Translations under genes and position numbers: made by a program
The notes under the pieces: generated by a model
Told to the model about the DNA's origin: nothing
Databases searched by the model: none
Seen by the model: only the letters and a program-made list of their open reading frames with translations
Assembly: GCA_017458065.1 (NCBI GenBank)
Contig: JAFTGD010000024.1
Location: forward strand, 1 to 64,000
From: Oscillospiraceae bacterium
GTDB taxonomy: Bacteria; Bacillota; Clostridia; Oscillospirales; Oscillospiraceae
Length of the DNA: 64,000 bases
Direction of reading: 5' to 3'
Shown here: one piece after another, positions 1 through 8,354 of the stretch
How the letters are laid out: each line of letters opens with the position of its first letter
Position numbering within the stretch: position 1 is the stretch's first letter

Positions 1-639
1 GCTGTCGGTGGCGCCGGCCTTCTTGGCCATGACAAAGCAGCGCTTTGCAACTGCCATCTCGATACCGGCAGCGATCTCATCCGTCGCCTTGCCTTCGCCG
101 ACCAGCGTGATGACCTCGGACTCGGCAAACACGGTGCACTGGGCGGTGATGGGGATCACATTCTTCGCTGTCAGGCTGAGCTTACTGAATTCGGGCAGGC
201 TGAGCTCGAAGGAGCGGGCCATGGCCTCGAAGAAACGGCCGGTACCGGCTGCGCACTTGTCGTTCATGGCAAAGTTCTTGACCGTGCCGTCGGTGTCGAT
301 GGAGATGCCCTTGACGTCCTGGCCGCCGATGTCGATGATGGCCTTGACTTCGGGATTGGTGATATGCACGCCCATGGCGTGGCAGGAGATCTCAGAGATG
401 TTCTCATCCGCGAAGGGAACCTTGTTGCGGCCATAGCCGGTGCCGATAAGATACTCGAGGTCCTTGCTGCTCTTGAGCTCGGGAACCTGGGAGATGACTT
501 CTTCCATCGCCGCGATGGCGCTCTGCTCGGAATTGATCTTGCTGCGGATGGTGGTGTCGGCAACCATTTTGCCGTTCTCATCCATAATAACTGCCTTGGT
601 ATAGGTGGAACCTACGTCGCAACCGCCGAAATACTTCAT
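1..639 (-). CDS. 2-hydroxyacyl-CoA dehydratase activator (BcrAD/BadFG ATPase family), 3' end outside window
   Basis: The first 213 codons read from 639. The N-terminus GCDVGSTYTKAVIMDE is the phosphate-1 loop of the ASKHA ATPase fold, IDIGGQDVKGISID is the second phosphate loop, and MNDKCAAGTGRFFE carries a cysteine expected to bind the [4Fe-4S] cluster shared by the homodimer. Family knowledge: such activators use ATP to push one electron into the dehydratase, which then removes water from a 2-hydroxyacyl-CoA by a ketyl-radical route. The start has a good AGGAGAG ribosome site. It is the fourth gene of the operon transcribed from about 3925. The C-terminus lies beyond the window edge. I am sure of the family; the substrate is unknown. 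Confidence 0.93.
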   Translation of the reverse strand, partial: MKYFGGCDVGSTYTKAVIMDENGKMVADTTIRSKINSEQSAIAAMEEVISQVPELKSSKDLEYLIGTGYGRNKVPFADENISEISCHAMGVHITNPEVKAIIDIGGQDVKGISIDTDGTVKNFAMNDKCAAGTGRFFEAMARSFELSLPEFSKLSLTAKNVIPITAQCTVFAESEVITLVGEGKATDEIAAGIEMAVAKRCFVMAKKAGATDS

Positions 640-716
640 GAATACTCTCTCCTAAGTCATAAGTAATTGGTTTTTGTCCGGCTGGTGGTTTCCCAGCCTG
701 GGGGATTCGTCTGCGG

Positions 717-743
717 TCCCTCCCCGTCTCAGGCGGGGAGGGA
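717..743 (-). other. Intra-operon stem-loop
   Basis: Perfect 10-bp inverted repeat (717-726 and 734-743) with a 7-nt loop, between the small membrane-protein gene and the activator gene. No U-run follows on the minus strand, so it is more likely an mRNA-stabilising or processing hairpin than a terminator. Confidence 0.5.
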
Positions 744-757
744 CGCCGGTAGCTCAA

Positions 758-979
758 TCAGGAATCGTAGCTGTACTTGGGGAACTTGTCGATCTCGTAC
801 GGAGCCTTCAGGGTGTCCTTGCGCTCCATGTTGTCATAGTGGTTCTTCAGGAACGGTTCGACGACTTTGAACAGAAGCTTGCCGTCGAGGTCGAAGAAGA
901 ACACGCAGAACAGGCCGACATTCAGCACCAGGCCGATGCCCAGCAGCTTCAAAAGGGTTTTACCGAACTTGCATTTCAT
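758..979 (-). CDS. Small membrane protein in the 2-hydroxyacyl-CoA dehydratase operon
   Basis: 73 residues. One hydrophobic segment (about residues 8-30, containing LLGIGLVLNVGLFCVFFF) is followed by a charged tail ending near EIDKFPKYSYDS. AGAGGAGGA precedes the ATG at a good distance, and the gene starts 15 bp after the dehydratase subunit stops, so it is translated as part of the operon. I do not recognise a family. Its position between a cytosolic dehydratase and its activator suggests a membrane anchor or assembly factor, which would be unusual for this soluble enzyme system; that is inference. No cysteine pair or metal motif is visible. Confidence 0.75.
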   Translation of the reverse strand: MKCKFGKTLLKLLGIGLVLNVGLFCVFFFDLDGKLLFKVVEPFLKNHYDNMERKDTLKAPYEIDKFPKYSYDS

Positions 980-994
980 CGATTTGTCCTCCTC

Positions 995-2608
995 TTACCA
1001 GGTCATGGAATCGTCAAAGTCGAGCAGGGACGGATCCAGAGGCTCTTCGTGCATGACGGTGGTCATGTAGTCGTTGATGAGGCGGCGGATCTCGGCACGG
1101 GAGACCGTGCGGCTGTCAGGCAGCGCGTGCGGGATCCAGAAGGCCTTGGCGTTTCTGTCGCGGAACTCGTCCTCGAACAGGCCGTGCAGACCCTGAACGC
1201 CCTTGCACTGCAGCTGGTCATACATAGCGACCATGTCGCAGTTGAACTTCTCCATGTACTCCCAGAGCTCGAACATGTGCTTCATGCCGCCGACGGCCAT
1301 GCGGCGCATCGGAGCCCACAGATGGTACTGGGCCATGTCTTCCAGCGTGTTCTCGTAGGAATCGGTGCGGATCGTCATGTCGAACATCAGAGAGTCCATG
1401 TTGATGATGACATTCAGACCCCAGCAGTTATAGGCCCAGGTGCACCAGTTGGAGTAGTACAGCGGCGCGCAGGACCAGGCGATGACGCGGTGGCGGGTCT
1501 GCGGGAAGGAATTGATCTTCTTGCTTACGCACTTCTCGAGGATCTTGCGGACCTTCTTGTCAGTGACGTGCCAGATCTCCCAGTCGCCGTACTGCGTCTG
1601 ATAGATGCGGTACAGGGCCTGAGCGACGCCGTTGACGGGATAATAATCGGTCTTGCCGGCAACTTCCCACTTTTCCCACTCAAAGCGCTGCAACTCGTTC
1701 TGCAGCTCCAGCTTTTTAACCAGCTTGTCCCAGCTGAAGGGGATGTTGTACTGCTGCTCAACAAACTTCCAGAGCTCTTCGATCTCTCTGGCGCAGTACT
1801 TCTTGACCAGCGGGTCGTCGAAGATCATGGGCATCGGCAGGGAGAAGAGCGGCTTGTCAAAGAACCAGTCCTGCAGCGTGGAGGTGGAGACGGAAGCGTC
1901 GCAGGCTTCGTTGCAGGTGACAACCGCGGGGGCGTAATCGGGGACGTCGTCCAGAACGAAAATGCCGGACTCAGCCTGGCACATCGGGCAGGGGTCGCCG
2001 GGCAGACCGATGGACTGCACTGCGTCGATGTAGTTGAGAACGGTGTGGCTGTTCACGTGGCAGGTGACAAAGTAGGGGATCATCTCGAGAGGGACGTTCT
2101 GGATCTCGCCGTCCCAGGGATAGAACACGCCGCCCCAGACCGTCTCGTTGTGGGCGATGGTGTGCTTGTAGAGGTCGTTCTGCTTGCCGCCGTGGAGACG
2201 GGTGTCAGCAGCGAACATGCGCTGGAACTGGCGGATGGTGGTGGAGACCATGGCGCGATAGTGCCAGGCGGAGGCCTTCATGGCCTCGCCGCGCATACCC
2301 TCGAGGCCGCGGTCAAACCAGTGCAGAACCGGCAGATAGGTCTGGCCGACCCAGCGGTAGCGCCACACGCCCTTGGCAAAGTTGACCAGGCCGCCCATGA
2401 CCATGACGTCCTTGACCATGAAGATGTAGTTGTACAGCCAGATCATGTAGAAGTAGTACATGGTGTCCTTGACACCGCGCCACTCTCTGTGCTTGTAGAG
2501 GTGCGTCTTGTCCTCGTGCAGATCGCCGAGGCGGCGGCCGCCCTCTTCGGCGGTATGGGGCTTGCCGTACCAGAAATCTCTGAGTGCTTTCTTAATGTTC
2601 TTCGCCAT
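995..2608 (-). CDS. 2-hydroxyacyl-CoA dehydratase family subunit, long form
   Basis: 537 residues, longer than the usual 380-440 of HgdA/HgdB-type subunits. The C-terminal half has the dehydratase pattern: IAWSCAPLYYSNWC, then MKHMFELWEYMEKFNCDMVAM and a helical tail. Cysteines at CPMCQAES (about residue 210), CNEACDAS and SCAPLYYSNWC are possible cluster ligands. Its start is 1 bp past the stop of the upstream 403-residue subunit, with GGAGG inside that gene, so the two are translationally coupled and likely form the dehydratase heterodimer. Family chemistry: radical dehydration of (R)-2-hydroxyacyl-CoA to enoyl-CoA. The substrate cannot be read from the sequence. The N-terminal 150 residues, rich in W and Y, are not clearly assigned. 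Confidence 0.8.
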   Translation of the reverse strand: MAKNIKKALRDFWYGKPHTAEEGGRRLGDLHEDKTHLYKHREWRGVKDTMYYFYMIWLYNYIFMVKDVMVMGGLVNFAKGVWRYRWVGQTYLPVLHWFDRGLEGMRGEAMKASAWHYRAMVSTTIRQFQRMFAADTRLHGGKQNDLYKHTIAHNETVWGGVFYPWDGEIQNVPLEMIPYFVTCHVNSHTVLNYIDAVQSIGLPGDPCPMCQAESGIFVLDDVPDYAPAVVTCNEACDASVSTSTLQDWFFDKPLFSLPMPMIFDDPLVKKYCAREIEELWKFVEQQYNIPFSWDKLVKKLELQNELQRFEWEKWEVAGKTDYYPVNGVAQALYRIYQTQYGDWEIWHVTDKKVRKILEKCVSKKINSFPQTRHRVIAWSCAPLYYSNWCTWAYNCWGLNVIINMDSLMFDMTIRTDSYENTLEDMAQYHLWAPMRRMAVGGMKHMFELWEYMEKFNCDMVAMYDQLQCKGVQGLHGLFEDEFRDRNAKAFWIPHALPDSRTVSRAEIRRLINDYMTTVMHEEPLDPSLLDFDDSMTW

Positions 2609-2609
2609 T

Positions 2610-3821
2610 TTACTTGCCCTCCTGGATGTGCTTGATCTCTACGCTCTCCACAAAGGCCTGGAACCGGGTGCGCAGCTGGCCGGAGGCGGAGTTGATGTAT
2701 TCCTTCTCAATGGAGCAGACAGGCAGACCGAAGTCGCGCTTGAGGATGACGGTGTCGATGACACGCTCATAGCTCCAGTACTCGCAGAACTTGTTGGAGG
2801 CGATGATCACGCCGTCGGCGTGGTACTCTTTCGCGAGCTCCGCGATACGCTGCTTTCTGGCACGCATCTCATCCTGCGGCATAAAGCGCGGGCAGTTGGA
2901 CGTCGTGAGATAGTGGCGGGCGACGGCCATCAGAGGATCTTCCCCGTCCTTGACCTCGATGATCTGGCGGGACTCGACCGAGCCGTAGCAGTAGCGGTCA
3001 CAGACAACGCGGGCGCCGCAGCTTTCCACCAGCTTGGTGAAGTCCGGATCGTCGTTCTCGGAGCCGGCCAGGACGACCTTGCAGCGGAACTCCTTCTTCT
3101 GGTCGGGCTCGCGGGTCTTCATCTCTTCCGCGGTTTCACGCAGATAGGGGAGGATCAGGTACTTGGGACAGACCAGGGAGACCAGCTGGATGACGTGGAA
3201 CTCATAGCCGGTGATGGTCGGGTTGTCCAGCTTGCGATAGTCGCCGATCTCGTTGATGAGGCGGCTGACTTCGTTCTGCTGCTCGATGGCAGCCATGATC
3301 GCCGCATCGGAGGTGTCAATGCCGAAGTGTTCCTCCAGACCGCCGAGGACATGAGCGCGAAGCTGATCACGGTAGTGCTCATAGGCGATCTGATTGTTCT
3401 TGAACGGGACGTCGATGAAGTTGCAGAAGAAGTCGTCGTTGTCGATGATGCGCATATCCTTGACCGAATCAAGGTGCTTCTGCTGCAGATGCTCCTGGAA
3501 GCGGCAGGTGGCGGTGCAGGTCTCTGTCGCCATCTGGGCGTCGAGGAAGTTGAAGCCGCCCTCCAGGGCGCGCTCCAGCAGGCTTCTGGCGTAGTGGCAG
3601 ACGCGGGCGGACATGTAGTAGGTTGCGATATCCGGGGAAGTGCAGCGCGGCGCTCTCAGACGGACGGAGAAGCAGCCGGGCAGGTCGAGAAGTACTTCAG
3701 GCATGAAATAACATGTGTAACCAATTGCGCGCTTGCCCTCGGCTTTCGCCTGCTTGACAAGGTCGTTGTTGGCTTCCTGAAGCAGATTCTCAAAGTAGAT
3801 CAGATGTTTGAGATCTCTCAC
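2610..3821 (-). CDS. 2-hydroxyacyl-CoA dehydratase family subunit (HgdB/BcrC-like)
   Basis: 403 residues, the usual length for one dehydratase subunit. Visible features are AIGYTCYFMPEVLLDLPGCF near the N-terminus, MATETCTATCRFQEH (about 97-111), KVVLAGSENDDPDFTKLVE and the C-terminal DGVIIASNKFCEYWSYE then LPVCSIEKEYI, where conserved cysteines bind the [4Fe-4S] cluster in characterised relatives. It is the promoter-proximal gene, followed by the partner subunit, a small membrane protein and the activator. A consensus promoter lies about 110 bp upstream, so the four genes probably form one transcript. Acid- or amino-acid-derived hydroxyacyl-CoA fermentation is the general role; the exact pathway is not visible because no CoA-transferase lies in view. 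Confidence 0.88.
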   Translation of the reverse strand: MRDLKHLIYFENLLQEANNDLVKQAKAEGKRAIGYTCYFMPEVLLDLPGCFSVRLRAPRCTSPDIATYYMSARVCHYARSLLERALEGGFNFLDAQMATETCTATCRFQEHLQQKHLDSVKDMRIIDNDDFFCNFIDVPFKNNQIAYEHYRDQLRAHVLGGLEEHFGIDTSDAAIMAAIEQQNEVSRLINEIGDYRKLDNPTITGYEFHVIQLVSLVCPKYLILPYLRETAEEMKTREPDQKKEFRCKVVLAGSENDDPDFTKLVESCGARVVCDRYCYGSVESRQIIEVKDGEDPLMAVARHYLTTSNCPRFMPQDEMRARKQRIAELAKEYHADGVIIASNKFCEYWSYERVIDTVILKRDFGLPVCSIEKEYINSASGQLRTRFQAFVESVEIKHIQEGK

Positions 3822-3932
3822 AGATAACCCTCCATATGATTATTTTGCGGGCTGAAGCCTCAATCAGAGCCTCAGACCGCCCGTACAAACGGGGCCGCAT
3901 ACGGCGCGGAAACCCCCACTTTCACGCTACAT

Positions 3933-3961
3933 ATTATAGCTGTCCGTCAAAGCATTGTCAA
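3933..3961 (-). promoter_or_regulatory. Promoter of the 2-hydroxyacyl-CoA dehydratase operon
   Basis: Minus-strand TTGACA (3956-3961), 17-bp spacer and TATAAT (3933-3938), a perfect sigma-A consensus. The start point would be near 3925, giving a leader of about 100 nt before the ATG at 3821. The region to 4083 is otherwise AT-rich and gene-free. Confidence 0.85.
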
Positions 3962-4083
3962 TTACATTTTATATAAATTGACCAAAGAAAAGCGAGAAAA
4001 AAGTTGAAATCTTGTATTTTTTGACATTCTTTGACAAAGTGTCTAAACGAAAGACGAATGCGTTTTTCCCACCGGAAAAACCG

Positions 4084-4125
4084 GGAAAAAAGAAACGCCG
4101 CGCAGCCAGGAAAAAGGCTGCGCGG
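4084..4125 (-). terminator. Rho-independent terminator after argS
   Basis: Stem CCGCGCAGCC/GGCTGCGCGG (4098-4107 and 4116-4125), perfect 10 bp, followed on the minus strand by GTTTCTTTTTTCC. It lies about 30 bp past the argS stop and separates this transcript from the dehydratase operon. Confidence 0.88.
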
Positions 4126-4154
4126 TGTGGATTGCGGGAGGGAGGGATCTGCGC

Positions 4155-5900
4155 TTACATCCGCTCCGGCGCGGAGACGCCGATGATGCCGAGGGCGATC
4201 TCCAGCACCTGGCGCACGGCGGCGCAGAGCAGGAGGCGCGCTTCGAGGATGCCGGGTTCGGCGTCCTTGATGCGGCAGACGGTGTAGAACTTGTGAAAGC
4301 GGGTGGCAAGCTCGGTCACGTACTTGTTGATGTGGCTGGGGTCATAGTCCCGGGCGGCAAGACGGATCTCCTCCGGGAGCGCCGCCAGCTGCTTGATGAG
4401 CTCCTGCTCCTCCGGCGTGTTCAGGAGAGCGGTGTCCGCCTTCGCGGCGTCCCCGAGCGTGTGCCCCTGCGCGGCGAGGGCCGCGATCAGTGTGCAGATC
4501 CTCGCGTGGGCATACTGCACATAGTAGACCGGGTTCTCGCTGTCCTGGCGGACGGCCAGATCCAGGTCGAACTCCACCGGGGACTCGGGCCGGGAGTTAA
4601 AGAAGTAGCGGGCGGCGTCCACGGGGACCTCGTCCAGCAGGTCGGTCAGGGAGATGGCCTTGCCGGTGCGCTTGGACATCTTCTCGGGCTTGCCGTCGCG
4701 CATCAGCTTCACCAGCTGCATGAGCACGATGTTCAGGCGGTGCTCGCCGTCCAGATCGAGGGCGTCCATAGCGCCCTTCAGACGGGCGATGTGGCCGTGG
4801 TGGTCGGCGCCCCAGATGTTGATGGCAATGTCGTAGCCGCGAATCTCCAGCTTGTTGCGGTGGTAGGCGATGTCGGCGGCAAAATAGGTGTAGAAGCCGT
4901 TCGAGCGGCGCAGTACGTCGTCCTTCAGATCCAGCTTTGCGATGGCTTCCTCGCTCTTGCCCTCGGCCAGCAGCTTGCTGGCGAGGATCTCGGCCGTGCG
5001 CAGCCAGAGCGCGCCGTCCTTCTCATAGGTGAAGCCCATCTCGGTGAGGCGGTCCACCGTCTCTTTGACAAAGCCGCTCTGATGCAGCTCAGACTCCAGG
5101 AACCACCGGTCGTACTCCACGCCGTAGCGGAGCAGGTCGGCCTTCATCTTCGGGATGTTCCGCTCCAGCCCGAACGCGGCCATCGCCGTGTGGCGTTCGG
5201 CTTCAGGCTTTTCCAGCCAGCCGTCGCCCTTTTCCTCAAGGAAGGCCTTCGCCAGGGCAATGATGTCCTCTCCGTGATAGCCGTCCTCAGGAAACGCCGG
5301 GGCCTTTTCACCCAGCAGCAGCTCCTGATACCGGGCGTCGATGGAGGAGGCGAACTTCTCAATCTGGTTGCCGGCATCGTTGACATAGAACTCGCGGCTG
5401 ACCTCGTAGCCGGCGAAGCTCAGGACCGATGCCAGCGCATCGCCCAGCACGCCGCCGCGGGCGTTGCCCAGGTGCATGGGACCGGTGGGATTGGCAGAGA
5501 CAAACTCCACCACGACCTTTTTGCCGGCGCCGTCGGCGATGTGGCCGTAGGCCATGTCCTCGTCGCGGATCGAGCGCAGAACCTCGCCGTACCAGCGCCC
5601 GGACAGGCGGAAGTTGATGAACCCGGGACCCGCGACCGAGACGGAGGAGAAGTAGCTCCCGTCCAGGCTGCAGTGCTCAGCCAGCGCCTCGGCGATCTTG
5701 CGGGGCGGCATATGCAGCGCACGGGCGCAGACCATGGCGTGGTTTGCGGCATAGTCGCCGTTGGAGACGTCCTTCGGGATCTCGACCGTGCCGGTGAGCT
5801 CGGCCCCCGCGGGGAGCGCTTCCGCGGCGACCGCCGCGGTATAGGCCTGACGCAGCAGCTCGTCGGCGTTCTGTTTTGCCTGTTCGATCAAGTTAGCCAT
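4155..5900 (-). CDS. argS: Arginyl-tRNA synthetase
   Basis: 581 residues, class I synthetase charging tRNA-Arg. Visible motifs: the HIGH-like signature in GPMHLGNARGG (about residues 140-150), EKMSKRTGKAISL near residue 409 as the KMSKS loop, and the C-terminal anticodon-binding part YVQYAHARICTL...SHINKYVTELATRFHKFY. The N-terminal 100 residues fit the tRNA D-loop recognition domain. The gene overlaps the stop of the DUF1934 gene by 8 bp and ends at a strong terminator, so murI, the DUF1934 gene and argS form one operon. DUF1934 next to argS is a known Firmicutes arrangement. Confidence 0.98.
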   Translation of the reverse strand: MANLIEQAKQNADELLRQAYTAAVAAEALPAGAELTGTVEIPKDVSNGDYAANHAMVCARALHMPPRKIAEALAEHCSLDGSYFSSVSVAGPGFINFRLSGRWYGEVLRSIRDEDMAYGHIADGAGKKVVVEFVSANPTGPMHLGNARGGVLGDALASVLSFAGYEVSREFYVNDAGNQIEKFASSIDARYQELLLGEKAPAFPEDGYHGEDIIALAKAFLEEKGDGWLEKPEAERHTAMAAFGLERNIPKMKADLLRYGVEYDRWFLESELHQSGFVKETVDRLTEMGFTYEKDGALWLRTAEILASKLLAEGKSEEAIAKLDLKDDVLRRSNGFYTYFAADIAYHRNKLEIRGYDIAINIWGADHHGHIARLKGAMDALDLDGEHRLNIVLMQLVKLMRDGKPEKMSKRTGKAISLTDLLDEVPVDAARYFFNSRPESPVEFDLDLAVRQDSENPVYYVQYAHARICTLIAALAAQGHTLGDAAKADTALLNTPEEQELIKQLAALPEEIRLAARDYDPSHINKYVTELATRFHKFYTVCRIKDAEPGILEARLLLCAAVRQVLEIALGIIGVSAPERM

Positions 5901-6327
5901 TTGCCTTCTCCATCTCTTTCACCGATATACGGAATTTGTTCTTTGTCACGTAGGCGTGGGCGAGGTCGGTGATATAGTCGATCTCGACGTCGCCGCCGTT
6001 CTCGTTGAAGTTGTGGCGGATCTTGCGGGTGTCGATGCCCAGCATCATCTGCCCGTAGGGGGTGTTGTAAGGGTATGAGTCCTTCGTGCCCTCGCGGAAG
6101 ACCATCCTTCCCGTAAGCATGCCGTCCCGGTCGACGACGACCTGATTCGGCATCACCATAACGCTGGTGCGGGTTCCCTCGAGCCCGGTGAGCTCGGATT
6201 CCTGATAGCTCAGGACGCCGACGCCGTTATCAAAATAGTAGTGCCCCGCGGTGTCGAACACCAGGGTGTCCTCGTCCTGGTCGTCGCTCTGGCGGTTGGA
6301 GATCGAAATCCATACGTCTTTGATCAT
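5893..6327 (-). CDS. DUF1934 domain protein (YwiB-like)
   Basis: 144 residues fitting the DUF1934 beta-barrel family: MIKDVWISISNRQ at the start, a central SELTGLEGTRTSVMVMPNQV, GTKDSYPYNTPYGQMMLGI and a C-terminal DIDYITDLAH-like strand with ITDLAHAYVTKNKFRISV. The function of the family is unknown; structures resemble small calycin-type barrels. It overlaps murI by 4 bp (ATGA) and argS by 8 bp, so it is co-translated with both. No catalytic residue can be named. Confidence 0.9.
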   Translation of the reverse strand: MIKDVWISISNRQSDDQDEDTLVFDTAGHYYFDNGVGVLSYQESELTGLEGTRTSVMVMPNQVVVDRDGMLTGRMVFREGTKDSYPYNTPYGQMMLGIDTRKIRHNFNENGGDVEIDYITDLAHAYVTKNKFRISVKEMEKANG

Positions 6328-7178
6328 GTCTGTTCACTCCTGTCTGTGAGGGGGTCGGCCGATACGGCCGGGATGGGCTTCGGCGCGACGGCCTCTACGG
6401 AGATCCCGGAGGCATCGCAGCCCAGAAACAGCGAGGCGGCATGGGTGAATTCCTCCCCGTCTCCGCTGGTGAAGAAGCGCGTCTCTCCGCTGCCGCCGCC
6501 GGTCATGCCGGCCTTCAGCAGGCGTGAGCACAGCGCAACGGCCCCGCTCGCCGCGGCGCTCACGAGAGTGATCTCCGGCCCGAGGAAGCGGGCGATCGCC
6601 TCGCCGATGATGTCGTAATGCGTGCAGCCCAGCAGCAGCGCCTCGGCCCCGGCGTCCCGGACCGGCTGCAGATAGCGGCTGACCGCGTCCTGCACCTGCG
6701 GGTCGTCCGGGCCGCAGTGCCCGCCCTCGATGAGCGGCACAAAGTCCGGACAGGGGACCGCGACGACCTCCCTGCTCGGGCAGGCCTCCCGGAGCGCGGC
6801 CTGATAACTGCCGCTGCGGATGCTGGCCTCGGTGGCGATGACGGCGATGGGGCCGCCGCCCTCCAGACGGCTCATCCAGTCGGCGGAGGAAGTCAGCACG
6901 CCGACGGTCGGGATCGGCCAGCCGGCGAGAATGTCTCCTGCGTTGGAGGAGAGCGTCCCGCAGGCGATCAGGATGGCCTTGACGCCGAAGGAGGAGAGAA
7001 AGGACAGATCCTGCTCCGCCATGACGCGGAGCTGACCGCGCGCTTTGGCCCCATAGGGGAGACGCCCGCTGTCAGCAAAGTAGACGATATTCTCGTCCGG
7101 CAGGAAGCGGCGAAGGGCGCGCAGGCCGTTCAGTCCGCCGAGGCCGGAGTCAAAAATGCCGATGGGTCTGTTGTCCAT
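6324..7178 (-). CDS. murI: Glutamate racemase
   Basis: 284 residues from the ATG at 7178, which has GGAGA 7 bp upstream; the frame stays open further upstream but without a ribosome site. It makes D-glutamate for peptidoglycan. Seen: N-terminal IGIFDSGLGGLNGLRAL, YFADSGRLPYG, the first catalytic cysteine in IACGTLSSNAGD and the second in LLGCTHYDII. In most family members the first cysteine lies in a CNT motif; here the asparagine is glycine (CGT), which is odd for a substrate-binding position. GCTHYD and the overall pattern support MurI, but a related Asp/Glu racemase role cannot be excluded. It is divergent from greA. Confidence 0.9.
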   Translation of the reverse strand: MDNRPIGIFDSGLGGLNGLRALRRFLPDENIVYFADSGRLPYGAKARGQLRVMAEQDLSFLSSFGVKAILIACGTLSSNAGDILAGWPIPTVGVLTSSADWMSRLEGGGPIAVIATEASIRSGSYQAALREACPSREVVAVPCPDFVPLIEGGHCGPDDPQVQDAVSRYLQPVRDAGAEALLLGCTHYDIIGEAIARFLGPEITLVSAAASGAVALCSRLLKAGMTGGGSGETRFFTSGDGEEFTHAASLFLGCDASGISVEAVAPKPIPAVSADPLTDRSEQT

Positions 7179-7284
7179 GATCTTCTCCAAGTGTTTAAAC
7201 TGCAAATTGGTAGTATATCTTAAATAGACGCCCGTGACAAGTATTATTTCGCCGCAGGGGCTGGATTTTTTTCGATTCGCGGCG

Positions 7285-7313
7285 TATAATGCAGCCTGCA
7301 AAACACAGGAGGA
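7285..7313 (+). promoter_or_regulatory. greA -10 box and ribosome binding site
   Basis: TATAAT at 7285-7290, 30 bp before the ATG, and AGGAGG ending near 7312. No convincing -35 box is present (TGGATT at 7262-7267 is the best). It lies in the 142-bp divergent gap between murI and greA. Confidence 0.5.
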
Positions 7314-7320
7314 AACCCAT

Positions 7321-7824
7321 ATGCATGACGAACTGACGCGCGAAGATATCCGAAAGATGAAAGAGGAGCTGGATTACCGGCGGCTGGAGCTGATGCCCGG
7401 CCTGATCGAGGAGGTCAAGCGCACCCGCGCCTTCGGCGATCTGAGCGAGAACTTCGAGTATAAAGCGGCCAAGCAGGCCCAGAACAAGAACCGCAGCCGC
7501 ATCCGCTATCTGGAGGGGATGATCAAGACGGCCACCATCATCGACGACACCTCCGACGACGGGAGCGTGGGCCTTTTTGACGAGGTGGAGATCTATCTGC
7601 CCGAGGACGACGACACCGAGACCATCCGCGTGGTATCGACCGTGCGCTGCGACCCGCGCAAGGGCCTGATCAGCAGGGAGTCCCCCTTTGGCAAGCAGGT
7701 GCTGGGTAAACGGGTCGGCGACCGCTTCACCGTACAGGTGGACGAGCACTACAGCTATGAAGCGGAGATCCGCTCCATCAAAAAAGCGAAGGACGACGGC
7801 TCGATCCCGCTGCTGAGCTACTGA
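7321..7824 (+). CDS. greA: Transcription elongation factor GreA
   Basis: 167 residues from the ATG at 7321, chosen because CAGGAGGAAAC sits just upstream; the frame is open from 7234 without a site. It rescues backtracked RNA polymerase by stimulating transcript cleavage. The N-terminal coiled coil carries the acidic tip motif FGDLSENFEYKAAK (about residues 40-53) and the C-terminal FKBP-like domain runs from about residue 80 with SPFGKQVLGKRVGDRFTVQV. The length is slightly above the usual 158. It ends at a stem-loop shared with the convergent DUF1810 gene. Confidence 0.96.
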   Translation: MHDELTREDIRKMKEELDYRRLELMPGLIEEVKRTRAFGDLSENFEYKAAKQAQNKNRSRIRYLEGMIKTATIIDDTSDDGSVGLFDEVEIYLPEDDDTETIRVVSTVRCDPRKGLISRESPFGKQVLGKRVGDRFTVQVDEHYSYEAEIRSIKKAKDDGSIPLLSY

Positions 7825-7838
7825 TCCGCTAAATGAGA

Positions 7839-7885
7839 ACACGCATCCACCCTTGGCCGGTCCCGAGTGGATGCGTGTCTCTCTA
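7839..7885. terminator. Stem-loop between convergent greA and DUF1810 genes
   Basis: Perfect 12-bp stem ACACGCATCCAC/GTGGATGCGTGT (7839-7850 and 7867-7878). The tail on the plus strand is TCTCTCTATCTATT, only moderately U-rich, so termination efficiency is uncertain. Confidence 0.65.
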
Positions 7886-7898
7886 TCTATTGCCGCGG

Positions 7899-8330
7899 TC
7901 AGCGGGCCTTCATGCCCTGGACGATTTCCACCGTCCGGCTGTCCGGCTTGCCGTCGTAGTACTTGTCGATCACGTCCCGGAAGATATTGCATTTCAGGTC
8001 CGCCAGACGGAAGAGCGTCATGCTGCTGCGCAGCTTCAGATCGTCGGGATAGCCGAAGATCTCGCTTGCGCTGAGTCCTTCCAGCTGCAGCAGGGCGGAG
8101 GAGATTTCTTTCAACCGGGCGCCGAGTATCGGATGGGCAAGATAGTCCTTGGCCTCGTCCAGATCCCGAATGGCGTAGAACTGCGCTGTGCTCGAGAAGC
8201 CCAGACCCTGGATCTGCGGGAAGATGTACCACATCCAGTGGCTGCGCTTGCGTCCGGCGCGGATCTCCTTCAGCGCCTGGGCGTAGTCGTATTCCTGCGC
8301 TTTGAGAAAGCGGCTGAGATCAGATGCCAT
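7899..8330 (-). CDS. DUF1810 family protein
   Basis: 143 residues, full length for DUF1810. Diagnostic blocks are DLSRFLKAQEYDYAQALKEI at the start, RKRSHWMWYIFPQIQGLG (about residues 27-44), YAIRDLDEAKDYLAHPILG and SMTLFRLAD. The start is supported by AAGGAGG. The family is small, soluble and of unsettled function; I see no nuclease or hydrolase signature beyond the conserved SHWMW block. The gene stands alone between greA and the small gene at 8355. Confidence 0.88.
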   Translation of the reverse strand: MASDLSRFLKAQEYDYAQALKEIRAGRKRSHWMWYIFPQIQGLGFSSTAQFYAIRDLDEAKDYLAHPILGARLKEISSALLQLEGLSASEIFGYPDDLKLRSSMTLFRLADLKCNIFRDVIDKYYDGKPDSRTVEIVQGMKAR

Positions 8331-8354
8331 GATGGTTCCTCCTTGTTCCGTCCG

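Noticed and set aside
674-2635. 653-codon plus-strand open frame opposite the dehydratase genes
   Set aside because: It is the antisense shadow of two well-supported genes in GC-rich DNA, with V/L/D/H-rich composition and no domain; similar shadows oppose recA, the glycosidases and the ABC genes.
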